From: Rahnella victoriana
Lineage (GTDB): Bacteria > Pseudomonadota > Gammaproteobacteria > Enterobacterales > Enterobacteriaceae
Length of the DNA stretch: 64,000 bases
Reading direction: 5' to 3'
NCBI RefSeq assembly: GCF_004330295.1
Contig: NZ_SJOJ01000025.1
Span: forward strand, 17,638-81,637
Both the position numbers and the translations under genes were made by a program. Each line of letters opens with the position of its first letter. Within the stretch, counting starts at the first letter, position 1. Below the pieces are notes generated by a model that had not been told where the DNA came from, did no database searches, and saw nothing but the letters and a program-made list of their open reading frames with translations. Shown piece after piece: positions 43,378 to 52,291 of this stretch.

Positions 43378-44672
43378 AAGGGATATTTCGACCTTTTTTC
43401 TCTCACTTCCCTTGCATATTCACGCTCACGCCTCGGGGGGAGTTTTAGCATCGCTGCGTTGCTGTAAAAATGCTTCAGATGACCCGGGATGGCTCCCGCT
43501 GATGCCCACGGCAGCCCGATTAACAACCGTAATATCTCCGACACTGCACCGCTAAAACTCAGCTGATAAGGCAGATAATCTCCCTTCAGGCTGAATGCCA
43601 TCTTGATCATCTGGTAACGAACAAGGTTATAAGTCAGCAGGATACCCCACAGTTCCTGCCTGACCATTTCCGGCAGTTTGCTTCTCAACGCCCACCGGTT
43701 CCCCAGTAAAAACTGCTTAGCCTCCCGGTATCCTAACTCGATTTCCCAGCGATGCTTATAAAGCTCCGCCACGCTGGCGGCCGGATAACGCATCGCATCC
43801 GTCATTGACGTCACAACCTGCCGTTCAACGCCATTGACCTTCCGGCGGATAAGCCGCACGGTTATTTCTTCCGGCAGTCCTTCCCACTGTTTTCTGGCCT
43901 GCGGTGACGTTTTCAGCCGTATCAGCTCGTCCTGTTTGCCGAGCTTACACACCACCTCGTACTGCGTGTTCTTTTTCAGCGGCGTCAGCCAGTGGCGATT
44001 TTCGCCCGCATTATGCCAGTCATGTAGCAGTCCTAAAGAGTAAAAACCCTTATCAAACAGCGTAATACTGTTATCCGGCGCGCTGTCTGCCAGATGTGCC
44101 GCCAGGCGCATCTCGTTAACGTCGTAACTGTCCATCACACTGGCCCGCAGCAGGTGGCTGCTCAGTTCCATCAGGCATACCATGCGGACCTGAGGATATC
44201 CGCGTTCACCGTGCTGGTTAGAAGCCTTACCGAAGGCCTCTGCATTTTCAGGCGTGTCCTGCGTATGCCAGACTACGCCATCGACGGCATTGAGTGTCAG
44301 TCCGTGCCAGAGAGGATGTTTTACCTCTGCATGCCAGTGTTGCTGAGTGATATCAAACAGAACCCGGATGGCATCTTCACCTAACGTTTTTCTGCGGGCA
44401 ATAACGGAGCTGGGTACGGTGAATGAGCGTCCGGTTCGGTCAACAATATCCATCAGATTAACGATATGACTCATAGGCTTATTGTTGAATATGGCCATAG
44501 CGATAACCAGCCAGACCATGGACTCGAGGGGGAGTTTACGCTTGCGTAGGGTGACGGTGTCAGTAAGAGAAAAAGCTTGCTGAATGAGGTCAGGAGACAG
44601 GAGGTCAGCGAGGCTTTGAACTTCATCGGGGGCAGTAAGATTGATAATACCGAGAGCTTGTGAAAGTTCCAT
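43350..44672 (-). CDS. IS4-family transposase
   Basis: A 440-residue DDE transposase. Catalytic residues are visible as Asp in NAVDGVVWH, Asp in LFDKGFYS and Glu in the YREK-like motif ELGYREAKQF, the signature of IS4-family enzymes that act by hairpin cut-and-paste. The N-terminal AFSLTDTVTLRKRKLPLESM is typical of the IS4 group. The frame is complete, so the element is probably active. A hairpin just upstream of the start limits read-through expression. Confidence 0.95.
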   Translation of the reverse strand: MELSQALGIINLTAPDEVQSLADLLSPDLIQQAFSLTDTVTLRKRKLPLESMVWLVIAMAIFNNKPMSHIVNLMDIVDRTGRSFTVPSSVIARRKTLGEDAIRVLFDITQQHWHAEVKHPLWHGLTLNAVDGVVWHTQDTPENAEAFGKASNQHGERGYPQVRMVCLMELSSHLLRASVMDSYDVNEMRLAAHLADSAPDNSITLFDKGFYSLGLLHDWHNAGENRHWLTPLKKNTQYEVVCKLGKQDELIRLKTSPQARKQWEGLPEEITVRLIRRKVNGVERQVVTSMTDAMRYPAASVAELYKHRWEIELGYREAKQFLLGNRWALRSKLPEMVRQELWGILLTYNLVRYQMIKMAFSLKGDYLPYQLSFSGAVSEILRLLIGLPWASAGAIPGHLKHFYSNAAMLKLPPRREREYAREVREKRSKYPLKNNAGHLK

Positions 44673-44674
44673 TT

Positions 44675-44707
44675 AAAAAGGGTCCATGTTGAGCATGAAC
44701 CCTTTTT
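44675..44707 (-). promoter_or_regulatory. Hairpin masking transposase translation
   Basis: AAAAAGGGTCCATG (44675-44688) pairs with CATGAACCCTTTTT (44694-44707) with one mismatch, just upstream of the transposase start (44672). IS10 and IS50 use comparable hairpins to block translation of mRNA that enters from outside; the same role here is inference. Confidence 0.7.
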
Positions 44708-44754
44708 ACACGAGCCACCGGATCGGTCAACTGATCCTTAAACGATCGGCATTA

Positions 44755-44764
44755 GCCCGAAGGC
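44755..44764. repeat. IS target-site duplication, right copy
   Basis: GCCCGAAGGC, identical to 43331-43340. Joined without the IS it restores a GGCC-CGAA-GGCC hairpin flanked by A and T runs. Confidence 0.88.
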
Positions 44765-44786
44765 CTTTTTATCGGTACAAGACGGT

Positions 44787-45059
44787 TTACTTACGACCCA
44801 GCAGTAACCCGAGCACGACACCAATTGCGCCGGCCGCGATCAGACCTGACAGGGGATTTTCTTTGATTTTCTCCGCGACGTCAGACACGACTTCACAGGC
44901 CTGAGCCGAGTATTTACGTGCTGCGCCTTTAATCTGGTGCTTAGGAGAATCAACAAAATCGCCAAATTGTTTCTGCGCTTCACCGGCAAGCTGGTTGTCT
45001 TTGTCTTCGAGCTTATCTGCCAGATGGTTTGCATCTGCATCGATATCATGTGAGGACAT
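44787..45059 (-). CDS. DUF883 protein (ElaB/YqjD type, ribosome-associated inner-membrane)
   Basis: A 90-residue tail-anchored protein: helical hydrophilic N-terminus (about 1-65), then a C-terminal membrane helix NPLSGLIAAGAIGVVLGLLLGRK with the Gly-rich pattern of ElaB, YqjD and YgaM. In E. coli these bind ribosomes at the membrane in stationary phase. Its natural terminator 30 bases downstream has been split by the IS4-type element. A 14-bp palindrome AGATTTTAAAATCT lies 40 bp upstream (45100-45113). Confidence 0.85.
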   Translation of the reverse strand: MSSHDIDADANHLADKLEDKDNQLAGEAQKQFGDFVDSPKHQIKGAARKYSAQACEVVSDVAEKIKENPLSGLIAAGAIGVVLGLLLGRK

Positions 45060-45442
45060 ATCTCTATCTCCTTTAGTTAACCGTTATTAAGCGTAGTCGA
45101 GATTTTAAAATCTGGGTGTTAATACGGAATAAAAAACGGCCATGCTGTAAGAATATGTTAATAATACGGATTTCTCTTAATTAACTGCCCTGAGGAGATC
45201 GCGGTTTTTTTAGTGGGCCGTTTTATTTCAAATACAACATCAGCAGGTAATAAATAATCGCAAGTTACGTTAAATAATAATGTTGCCGTGAGATTATTCC
45301 TACAACGAATGTAATCCTCCTGACATATTTATTCACTTATTTACGTCATAGTTATTTCATCCTTCAGAGACCGCTATCCGGGTCCGACGGGAAGGAATAA
45401 AAGACGCTTATTTTAATTGATGTGCAGATGGATGATAGAATT
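45060..45442. other. 383-bp upstream region of the fimbrial operon
   Basis: Very AT-rich. It contains the palindrome at 45100-45113 (DUF883 side) and the shared-architecture promoter at 45299-45352 (fimbrial side). No gene seen. Confidence 0.5.
45299..45352 (+). promoter_or_regulatory. Shared promoter module C (fimbrial operon)
   Basis: CCTACA (45299-45304), 15 bp, CTGACA (45320-45325), 21 bp, CATAGT (45347-45352). Boxes and both spacings equal those of modules A (51466-51519) and B (55875-55928). With CATAGT as -10, transcription would start near 45359, 84 nt before the pilin ATG, and the other boxes lie near -57 and -36, as for an activator overlapping the -35. Confidence 0.7.
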
Positions 45443-46006
45443 ATGAAAAAATTAAATATTGCTTTCGCAGCGACCACATTGGCGCTGATTTTGGGTCAGC
45501 AGGCATACGCGGCAGATGGCACCATTACTTTTAATGGTGAAGTTACTGACGTGACCTGTATTGTTTCTGCGGGTACAGGTGCGGATACTACTATCAAGTT
45601 GCCTACCGTTGCGGTAAGCGCATTCGGCAGCCTGGCCAATACCACCGCGGGCGCAACGCCTTTTGCTATCTCTTTGACCGGTTGTGCGAGTACGGCTGGC
45701 GCGCTGGCACAGCCAAAAAGCGTAGCGGTGTATTTCGAGCCGGGTAGCAATGTTAATGCGGACGGGCGTTTGAACAACACCGTTACGACCGGTGGCGCAA
45801 CCAACGTTGATATTGCGCTCTATCAGGCTTCTGCGAATACCAAACCACTCGTATTAGGTCAGATCCCTTCTGCCGGATACTCCACTATTTCTAGCACTGC
45901 GCCTGCAACCACCATGAATTTCCTGGCGAAGTATTATTCCACAGATGTTGCTGTAACTTCCGGTTTAGTTTCTTCCAACGTCACTTATTCCATTGTTTAT
46001 CCATAA
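45443..46006 (+). CDS. Major fimbrial subunit
   Basis: A 187-residue pilin from ATG 45443 (the frame is open 7 codons upstream but the signal peptide begins MKKLNIAF). Sec signal cleaved after AYA (about 23), then FimA-like domain: GTITFNGEVTDVTCIVSAG, a second Cys in LTGCAS (disulfide pair), and the C-terminal TYSIVYP strand with penultimate Tyr for donor-strand/chaperone contact. It polymerises into the fimbrial shaft. First gene of a four-gene chaperone-usher operon; followed by a GC-rich hairpin. Confidence 0.9.
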   Translation: MKKLNIAFAATTLALILGQQAYAADGTITFNGEVTDVTCIVSAGTGADTTIKLPTVAVSAFGSLANTTAGATPFAISLTGCASTAGALAQPKSVAVYFEPGSNVNADGRLNNTVTTGGATNVDIALYQASANTKPLVLGQIPSAGYSTISSTAPATTMNFLAKYYSTDVAVTSGLVSSNVTYSIVYP

Positions 46007-46020
46007 GTATTGTTAGTTAA

Positions 46021-46042
46021 CCGCGCGGGTTTATCCGCGCGG
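46021..46042 (+). repeat. Hairpin between pilin and chaperone genes
   Basis: CCGCGCGG-GTTTAT-CCGCGCGG, 15 bases after the pilin stop, without a T-run. Such hairpins stabilise pilin mRNA or attenuate distal genes, giving excess shaft protein. Confidence 0.65.
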
Positions 46043-46069
46043 ATCTGTTATTAAAAAGGATTTTGTATC

Positions 46070-46807
46070 ATGACAAGGTTATTTCATGGCAAACGTATGC
46101 ACATTGCCGTGCTGCTCTTCAGCTTTTTTATTCTCCCTGTGACCGCGCAGGCCTCTGTCGTCGTGACAGGAACCCGGGTTATTTATCCTGAATCGGCCCG
46201 TGAAGTGACCGTAAAACTCAATAACGGAGGCAGTACTCCTGCTTTAATCCAATCATGGATTGATAACGGCGACCCGAAAGCCACGCCTGACGTTGCCAGT
46301 TCACCTTTTATTCTGACACCGCCTATCGCGCGCATCGACAGCCATAAAGGTCAGGTGTTACGCATTCGTTTTGACGACGATAAAACGCTTCCACAAGATA
46401 AAGAATCTATTTATTGGTTGAATATTTTAGAGTTGCCACCTTCCGTCGAGGACGGCTCGAATAAACTTAAAATCGCTGTGCGTACACGTCTCAAGATGTT
46501 TTACCGCCCTTCAGGATTACAAGGGGATGCGGATAAAATGGCGGGGAGTCTGGAGTGGACAATGGTGCGCAGCGGAAATAAAACCACACTGGATTGTTAT
46601 AATCCCGGTGCTTATTACGTGTCTTTAAATAGTGTAAAAGCGGGAGGTAAAAAAGTAGAATTAAATATGAATAATGGCACTATTGCACCAAAACAAACTC
46701 AGCATTTTGAAATGGATAACAATGCGACTCCCGGAGGTTCGATTAATTACACCACGATTAATGACTATGGTGCGGTTATGACATGGGATTCAACATTAAA
46801 AAATTAA
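46070..46807 (+). CDS. Fimbrial periplasmic chaperone (PapD-like)
   Basis: A 245-residue protein: signal peptide ending AQA|SVVV, then the two Ig-like domains. GTRVIYPESAREVTVKLNN is the first-domain signature, the subunit-anchoring Lys is in LKIAVRTRLKMFYRP and the SIYWLNILELPP strand is conserved. It folds and caps pilins by donor-strand complementation until they reach the usher. Confidence 0.93.
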   Translation: MTRLFHGKRMHIAVLLFSFFILPVTAQASVVVTGTRVIYPESAREVTVKLNNGGSTPALIQSWIDNGDPKATPDVASSPFILTPPIARIDSHKGQVLRIRFDDDKTLPQDKESIYWLNILELPPSVEDGSNKLKIAVRTRLKMFYRPSGLQGDADKMAGSLEWTMVRSGNKTTLDCYNPGAYYVSLNSVKAGGKKVELNMNNGTIAPKQTQHFEMDNNATPGGSINYTTINDYGAVMTWDSTLKN

Positions 46808-46870
46808 AATAATATTCCTCTCACAAAATATCTGAGAATTTTTCCTTGGTGGAAAAAGCGCGGGTTACTT

Positions 46871-49426
46871 ATGAATAAGCCAGTTTTTACCTTAAAAAGT
46901 CACTGCTGTATTAAATCTGACTGCCAACTTCATCCTCTGAAAGTTGCGGTTCTGATGGCGGCAGGTCTCTGGCAAATACCTTTCAGTGCTCATGCGCAAT
47001 CGGGTGCCGATATGCTCATCGCTAATTTTGATAAATCTATGCTGTGGGGTCAGGGAGCTCGCAGCATAGACCTGACGCGTTATGCCGAAGGAAATCCTGT
47101 TGAACAGGGGATCCAGACGCTCGACGTGACGATTAATACGCGCCAGGCTGGCATGTTTGACATCAAATTCAACGAGGGTGATCGTCCAGGGCACGCGAGA
47201 CCTTGCCTGAATACCACGTTGCTGGACAGTTTGGGTGTCAATCTTGAGAAATTAGCGACGGTCGCGGGTTCCATCAACAGCGAAGGATGTCTGGACTGGA
47301 CGAAAATTCCTGACGCGACTTACGAGGTCAGCACGGGTGATCAGTCGCTGACACTCAGCGTGCCACAAATCTATATGCGCACGGATCCGCATGGTTACGT
47401 CAGCCCTTCGCGCTGGGAAAATGGGGTGACTGCCGGTTTTATCGATTATGCCCTGAATGGTTATCAAAATAGCCGGACAGGCCACACTGACCAGAGCCTG
47501 TATGCCTCGGCCAATATGGGACTTAATTTCGGAGCCTGGCGCTTGCGTCAGCGTTCTTCCCTTAATTGGAACGACGAAAGCGGTCACAAGCTCGATGCTA
47601 TCAGCACCTATGTGCAGCGGGATATCGACGTGCTTCGCGCTCAGCTGACAATGGGTGACACATTCAGCGACGGAGATCTGTTTGATTCTGTTTCAGTCCG
47701 TGGCGTGCGACTTGCCTCAGATGATCGGATGTTGCCTTCTTCGCAAACGAGCTACGCGCCCGTGGTGCGCGGAATTGCGGCCACCAACGCGCGGGTCACT
47801 ATCCGTCAACGCGGTTATGTCATTTACGAAGCGACGGTTCCGCCGGGAAATTTTGAGATTTCAGATTTAAGCCCTGGTACTAACAATGGCGATCTGGATG
47901 TCACGGTGACGGAAGCGAATGGTGAAGAAAAACGCTTTATCGTGCCATTTTCTTCTATTGCACGTTCACTGCGTCCCGGCGTCTCACGCTTTACCACCAC
48001 AGCTGGCGTGGTCCGCAACCTTCAGTACAACAATCAGCCGCACCTTGTTCAGGGCACCTGGCAACACGGTTTAACGAACATGGTGACGCTCTACGGCGGG
48101 CTGACAGGATTTGAAGAATATAAAGCCGCCCTGGTCGGGATGGTGCTGGGTACCGAGTGGGGGGCAGTGGGGCTGGACGTTACTCAGGCCCATACCGACC
48201 TGGGACAACAGAGTTTCTCTGGCCAGTCCGTGCGTGTCAGTTATAACAAGATCCTCACGGATGTGGGCACCGACGTCACTCTGGCGGCTTACCGCTATTC
48301 AACGGATGGTTACTTCGGTCTCAGTGATGCCCTGACGGCGGTTGATCAGGTTAAGGCGCAGGGTGACGATACGGCTGACAATATCCGCCGTCTGAAAACC
48401 CGCAGTGAAGTCGTGATCAACCAGCGGCTTACCGACACGGATTATGTGTATTTCAGCGGTTCCCGGCAGGATTACTGGAATGGCAGCGGTTACGATAATC
48501 AGCTGCAGGCCGGTTATACCAGAACATGGAGCTGGGGAAATACCAACCTCAGCGTGGCTCGTGCTCAGGATCCTTATGGCAAAGACGATGACAACATTAT
48601 GTTGAGTGTCTCGGTTCCCTTTGGTGCATCAGGATACCTGACCAGTTCTGTCAGTCGGGATAGTGACGGGGGCGCTAATCTGCAAACGTCCTTTAATTCC
48701 AACGCCGGAGAAAATAGTCGCCTGAGCTATGGGCTCAGTGCCGCCTACGACAGAGCCAATGACGCCACCCGTAGCAAAAGCCTGAGCAGTAATGCGCAGT
48801 ACCGGACATCTTTCGGCACACTCAATGGTTCCCTCAGTGAAGGGACTGATTTCCGTCAGGTTTCAGCGGGTATGAGCGGTTCTGTGGTTGTGCATCCTAT
48901 GGGCGTGACCTTCGGGCAAAGTCTGGGTGACACCATCGGGATCATCAGCGCGCCGGGAGCCAAAGGGGCTCAGGTTCTGAATGCGCAAAATGTGTCACTG
49001 GATAGCAGTGGTCAGGCCGTGGTGCCTTATCTTTCAGCCTACCAGCGAAACGAAGTGGCACTTGACCCGAAAGGGTTGTCTGACGATATCGAACTGAAAA
49101 ATACCAGCCTTGAAGTCATACCTCGCAGCGGTGCCGTGATGCTTGTGCAATATGACACCCTCAACGGTCATGCCATTTTGATCCAAAGTCGTCGTGCCGA
49201 TGGTACGGCGTTGCCATTTGGTGCCAGCGTTTTCGATTCTACGGGGCAGGAAGTCGGAATCGTCGGACAGGGTGGGCGTATATTTGCCCGCCTGAAAGAA
49301 AATAGCGGAAAACTGTTTATTACCCTGGGAGATAAAGAAAAACCACTTTGCATAATTCCTTATCGCTTAAATCCACAGGATGAGAATAAAAAGAATATGG
49401 TGAAAATAAATGCCGTTTGTAACTGA
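46871..49426 (+). CDS. Fimbrial outer-membrane usher
   Basis: An 851-residue usher with the standard order: signal peptide (cut after about AHAQ, residue 43), N-terminal chaperone-binding domain with a Cys pair (about 110-130), 24-strand pore with the central plug RGIAATNARVTIRQRGYVIYE (about 300-385) and two C-terminal plug domains (AFGASVFDSTGQEVGIVGQGG) with Cys pair at the end. It secretes and assembles the pilus. 63 bp separate it from the chaperone gene. Confidence 0.95.
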   Translation: MNKPVFTLKSHCCIKSDCQLHPLKVAVLMAAGLWQIPFSAHAQSGADMLIANFDKSMLWGQGARSIDLTRYAEGNPVEQGIQTLDVTINTRQAGMFDIKFNEGDRPGHARPCLNTTLLDSLGVNLEKLATVAGSINSEGCLDWTKIPDATYEVSTGDQSLTLSVPQIYMRTDPHGYVSPSRWENGVTAGFIDYALNGYQNSRTGHTDQSLYASANMGLNFGAWRLRQRSSLNWNDESGHKLDAISTYVQRDIDVLRAQLTMGDTFSDGDLFDSVSVRGVRLASDDRMLPSSQTSYAPVVRGIAATNARVTIRQRGYVIYEATVPPGNFEISDLSPGTNNGDLDVTVTEANGEEKRFIVPFSSIARSLRPGVSRFTTTAGVVRNLQYNNQPHLVQGTWQHGLTNMVTLYGGLTGFEEYKAALVGMVLGTEWGAVGLDVTQAHTDLGQQSFSGQSVRVSYNKILTDVGTDVTLAAYRYSTDGYFGLSDALTAVDQVKAQGDDTADNIRRLKTRSEVVINQRLTDTDYVYFSGSRQDYWNGSGYDNQLQAGYTRTWSWGNTNLSVARAQDPYGKDDDNIMLSVSVPFGASGYLTSSVSRDSDGGANLQTSFNSNAGENSRLSYGLSAAYDRANDATRSKSLSSNAQYRTSFGTLNGSLSEGTDFRQVSAGMSGSVVVHPMGVTFGQSLGDTIGIISAPGAKGAQVLNAQNVSLDSSGQAVVPYLSAYQRNEVALDPKGLSDDIELKNTSLEVIPRSGAVMLVQYDTLNGHAILIQSRRADGTALPFGASVFDSTGQEVGIVGQGGRIFARLKENSGKLFITLGDKEKPLCIIPYRLNPQDENKKNMVKINAVCN

Positions 49427-49472
49427 TTACACTGGAGTTAATTCTTCTGGAAATAAAAGGTAATAAGTCATC

Positions 49473-50528
49473 ATGAAAGATTTATTGGCTCTGAAAGTAT
49501 TGCGGATCCTGCTGCTGGCACTGGCATCCTTATGGACGTTGCCCGTTATTGCAGGTGTGTCCTGTACGTCAAACCCTGCAACTGCCACTTTAACGGCCAC
49601 CATTCCGGCAGTCAGCACCGTGGTTACGGTCGGCAGCCCGGGGAATCGCTATTTAACGGACTGGTTTTCTGCACCCGCATCAGGCTACAGCAGTCTCTAC
49701 ACAGGATGTGTTGTAGGAAATATTACTCTGCAAGGGAAAATTGCATTGCAACCCGCCGGGAGTAGCATTGATGGTTATGCCATCTTCAAAACTAACGTTG
49801 ATGGGATAGGCATTATTGTTCAGGGGCGTAACCGTAACAACACGGGGCCAGCGCTAGGTACAGATTGGGTTGATATCATTACAGGAAGTACCAGCTACTG
49901 GGATGGAAGTTTTACAGCACGGCTGGTTTCAACAACAACAACCATTCAGTCAGGCTCGGTGACATTACCCGGAACAATCGGTTACTTACGCATCGTCGAT
50001 AAAAATGATGTGGCGGGCAGCAGCACTATCATTCCGGTCAATCTTGTGGTCAGCGGGAGTATGACATTTACGTCGCAAACCTGCACTGTGAGCGCGAACT
50101 CTAAAAACATTGGGGTGTCCTTAGGCAAAGTGAACAGCAACGCGATCACCACCGGCGGGAGTTCTCTGGTCCATTCACCCTTCACGATTAATCTGGACTC
50201 CTGTTCTGTCACGTCAGGCTTAAGCGTCAATATGACGTTCACGGACAATAACAATCCGGCCAATACCAGTAATATCCTTTCGCTGACGAATGATGGTAAG
50301 CAGGCGACCGGTCTTGGGATCCGCATTATCAATCAGGCCACCCAGCAACCCGTTAGTTATGGTCCTGATAGCGCGGTAGTCGGAAATCCCGGGCAATTCA
50401 GGGTGACGACAACCACCGGCGGAAGTCTGTCTATTCCCTTTATGGCGACCTATATTAAATCAGGCTCAGAGCCGATTGTCGGAGGAACGGCAAATGGTGT
50501 GGCGACTTACACAATGAGTTATCAGTAA
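49473..50528 (+). CDS. Fimbrial tip adhesin / minor subunit
   Basis: A 351-residue protein: signal peptide ending VIAG|VSC, a receptor-binding-like N-terminal domain (about 25-190, Thr/Ser/Gly-rich, Cys pair), then a pilin domain (about 200-351) with TFTSQTCTVSANSKNIGVSLG, a matching Cys and the C-terminal YTMSYQ strand. Two-domain build and last position in the operon indicate the tip adhesin. The receptor is unknown. Confidence 0.87.
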   Translation: MKDLLALKVLRILLLALASLWTLPVIAGVSCTSNPATATLTATIPAVSTVVTVGSPGNRYLTDWFSAPASGYSSLYTGCVVGNITLQGKIALQPAGSSIDGYAIFKTNVDGIGIIVQGRNRNNTGPALGTDWVDIITGSTSYWDGSFTARLVSTTTTIQSGSVTLPGTIGYLRIVDKNDVAGSSTIIPVNLVVSGSMTFTSQTCTVSANSKNIGVSLGKVNSNAITTGGSSLVHSPFTINLDSCSVTSGLSVNMTFTDNNNPANTSNILSLTNDGKQATGLGIRIINQATQQPVSYGPDSAVVGNPGQFRVTTTTGGSLSIPFMATYIKSGSEPIVGGTANGVATYTMSYQ

Positions 50529-50581
50529 ACCGGTCCTTCGAAGATTGATGACTAAAACTGGGTGATACAAAGCGTGCAAGA

Positions 50582-50621
50582 ATAAATATTGAAGCTTAAT
50601 TATTAAGGCTTCAATATTTAT
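50582..50621 (+). terminator. Long AT-rich hairpin ending the fimbrial operon
   Basis: ATAAATATTGAAGC (50582-50595) pairs perfectly with GCTTCAATATTTAT (50608-50621), with further TTAA/TTAA pairing in the loop. No T-run; probably an mRNA 3' end shared with the convergent regulator gene. Confidence 0.6.
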
Positions 50622-50693
50622 CTGGAGGAGATTTTAAGGATGTCACTCGGAGGTCATTAATATGACATGTGGATATGAAATATTTGCAACAAC

Positions 50694-51317
50694 CTAAAAA
50701 TTTCGCGCCACAATCCCCGAAAGTTCAATCACATTCTTGGCATTCAGTTTTTGCATTAATCGCATTTTATAGGTGCTAACCGTTTTATTACTGATTAATA
50801 AGTCTCTGGCAATTTCTTTATTGCTTACGCCACGGGCAAGGTAACGCAGAACAGTGACTTCACGGTTGGATAACAAAGTTAATAATTCCTGTTCGCGAAG
50901 TTTTGTTCCGGGGCTGTGAAAGTGAAGAGAGTCTGTTGTCGGAAAACAGCTGAACCCCATCTGTACCGCCTTGATGGCCCCAATGAGTTTGTTCAGATCG
51001 TTGTTTTTACTGACGAAGCCATTAGCCCCGACACGAATGCAGCGCGCGATGTAAATATCCGGGTTAAGGCCGGTAAGAACAATCACCTTTGCGTCAAGGT
51101 TTGAATCCTTAAGACGCTTAATCACTTCAAAACCGTCTAACCCCGGCAGGTCGATATCCAGCACGATGATGTCGGGATGCAATTTTCGCGTCAACTCCAG
51201 TGCATTGATCCCATTGTTAGTTTCCCCCACCACCCGATATTTTTCCTTTTCCAGTAATATATTCAGAGCAAGGCGGATAATGGGTTGGGCGTCTACAATA
51301 AGAATATTACACATCAT
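50694..51317 (-). CDS. FimZ-like NarL-family response regulator
   Basis: A 207-residue receiver plus LuxR-type HTH protein. The receiver keeps the phospho-acceptor Asp54 (VLDIDLPG), a switch Thr (VIVLTG) and Lys (FVSKNND), but the second acid of the Mg-binding pair is Ala10 (VDAQP instead of VDDHP); FimZ has a similar change there. The HTH (about 150-205) reads LSNREVTVLRYLARGVSNKE and KTVSTYKMRLMQKL. ATG 51314 fits the AGGA site slightly better than 51317. It likely activates the adjacent fimbrial operon and is expressed from module A. Confidence 0.88.
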   Translation of the reverse strand: MMCNILIVDAQPIIRLALNILLEKEKYRVVGETNNGINALELTRKLHPDIIVLDIDLPGLDGFEVIKRLKDSNLDAKVIVLTGLNPDIYIARCIRVGANGFVSKNNDLNKLIGAIKAVQMGFSCFPTTDSLHFHSPGTKLREQELLTLLSNREVTVLRYLARGVSNKEIARDLLISNKTVSTYKMRLMQKLNAKNVIELSGIVARNF

Positions 51318-51640
51318 GGTTCCTAAGGTTTGGATTAATTTTTCTGACCTGCTAGGACTGATATCGTCCGGTGTGAATCTTCTAAAAGAATACTGCCCTG
51401 ATATCCCGCGTTAATCAGGGATAGACGTTATGTAGTAAAACCACATAAAAAATATTGATAAAACCAGTATGACAGTATTATTTGTAGGGGTATGTCAGGC
51501 TTGTCCTGAAAGCTGTAGGGCATTTCTGACGGCGCTGTCAGTTAAGTCAGAACAAGATTTCACTCATCTGCGCGGGCACTGGGTTCACAGCTATAATGTT
51601 TAAAGAAAATCTGAGCGGATCATGAAACGGGAGAAAGACG
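51318..51640. other. 323-bp divergent regulatory region between two response-regulator genes
   Basis: It contains promoter module A (51466-51519), directed leftward, and a perfect TATAAT (51592-51597) directed rightward without a good -35, 44 bp before the GTG start at 51641. No gene. Confidence 0.6.
51466..51519 (-). promoter_or_regulatory. Shared promoter module A (FimZ-like gene)
   Basis: Read leftward: CCTACA (51519-51514), 15 bp, CTGACA (51498-51493), 21 bp, CATACT (51471-51466) preceded by TGT as an extended -10. Same boxes and spacings as modules B and C. The start would be near 51459, about 140 nt upstream of the regulator. Downstream of CTGACA there is one extra CCTACA. Confidence 0.7.
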
Positions 51641-52270
51641 GTGAAAAGTGTTCTGATTGTCGATGACCACCCCATGATACGTTTCGCCGCCCGGTTACTG
51701 CTGGAGCAGCATGGTATGAAGGTAGTCGGTGAAACGGATAACGGTATTGAAGCCCTCAGCCTTGCCCGGACGATTCAACCGAATATCGTGATCCTTGATA
51801 TCGGTATACCCAAGCTCAATGGACTGGAAGTCATCGACCGCTTACGGGCACAGAATCCCGCGATTAAAGTGCTGGTTCTGACCTCCCTCAGTCCGGCGGT
51901 ATATGCGCATCGCTGTATCTTAGCGGGCGCGTCGGGCTTTGTGAGTAAAACTAATAACCTGAATGAACTGGCCAGCGCCACCAATGCTGTACTTTCCGGG
52001 TTCCGGTATTTCCCAGATACGACGAGGGTTACGCCTGACGCATTTACGGAGGCATCGCAGGAATTACCATTAATACATTCCCTTTCCGGGCGGGAAATCA
52101 CTGTGCTCAAGTATTTAACCGCAGGGCTGACAAATAAAGAAATTGCCCGTGAAATGCTGATCAGTGATAAAACGGTCAGTACTTATAAATCCCGCCTTCT
52201 TGTCAAGCTGAATGCCAGAACGCTGGTAGATCTCATTGAGTTTGCCAGCAGAAACAGCGCCAGCCTTTAA
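51641..52270 (+). CDS. EvgA/BvgA-like response regulator
   Basis: A 209-residue NarL-family protein starting at GTG 51641 (GGGAG upstream). The receiver is complete: Asp8-Asp9 (VDDHP), phospho-acceptor Asp53 (ILDIGIPKLNG), Thr in VLTS and Lys in FVSKTNN. HTH at about 150-205 (LSGREITVLKYLTAGLTNKE). It is clearly paralogous to the FimZ-like regulator on the other side. It precedes the hybrid kinase by 22 bp, forming a two-component pair. Confidence 0.92.
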   Translation: MKSVLIVDDHPMIRFAARLLLEQHGMKVVGETDNGIEALSLARTIQPNIVILDIGIPKLNGLEVIDRLRAQNPAIKVLVLTSLSPAVYAHRCILAGASGFVSKTNNLNELASATNAVLSGFRYFPDTTRVTPDAFTEASQELPLIHSLSGREITVLKYLTAGLTNKEIAREMLISDKTVSTYKSRLLVKLNARTLVDLIEFASRNSASL

Positions 52271-52291
52271 TGAATTTTGCATAGGATCGTA

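Larger units (their letters stand above)
43341..44754 (-). mobile_element. Intact IS4-type insertion sequence, 1414 bp
   Basis: Ends TAATGCTGGTCACTTAAGG (left) and, on the opposite strand at the right, TAATGCCGATCGTTTAAGG: 15 of 19 positions match as terminal inverted repeats. It carries one full-length DDE transposase, and is flanked by a perfect 10-bp direct repeat GCCCGAAGGC. The right-end sequence is very like IS4 itself. It looks recently acquired: intact gene, perfect duplication. It sits inside the terminator of the DUF883 gene. Confidence 0.92.
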
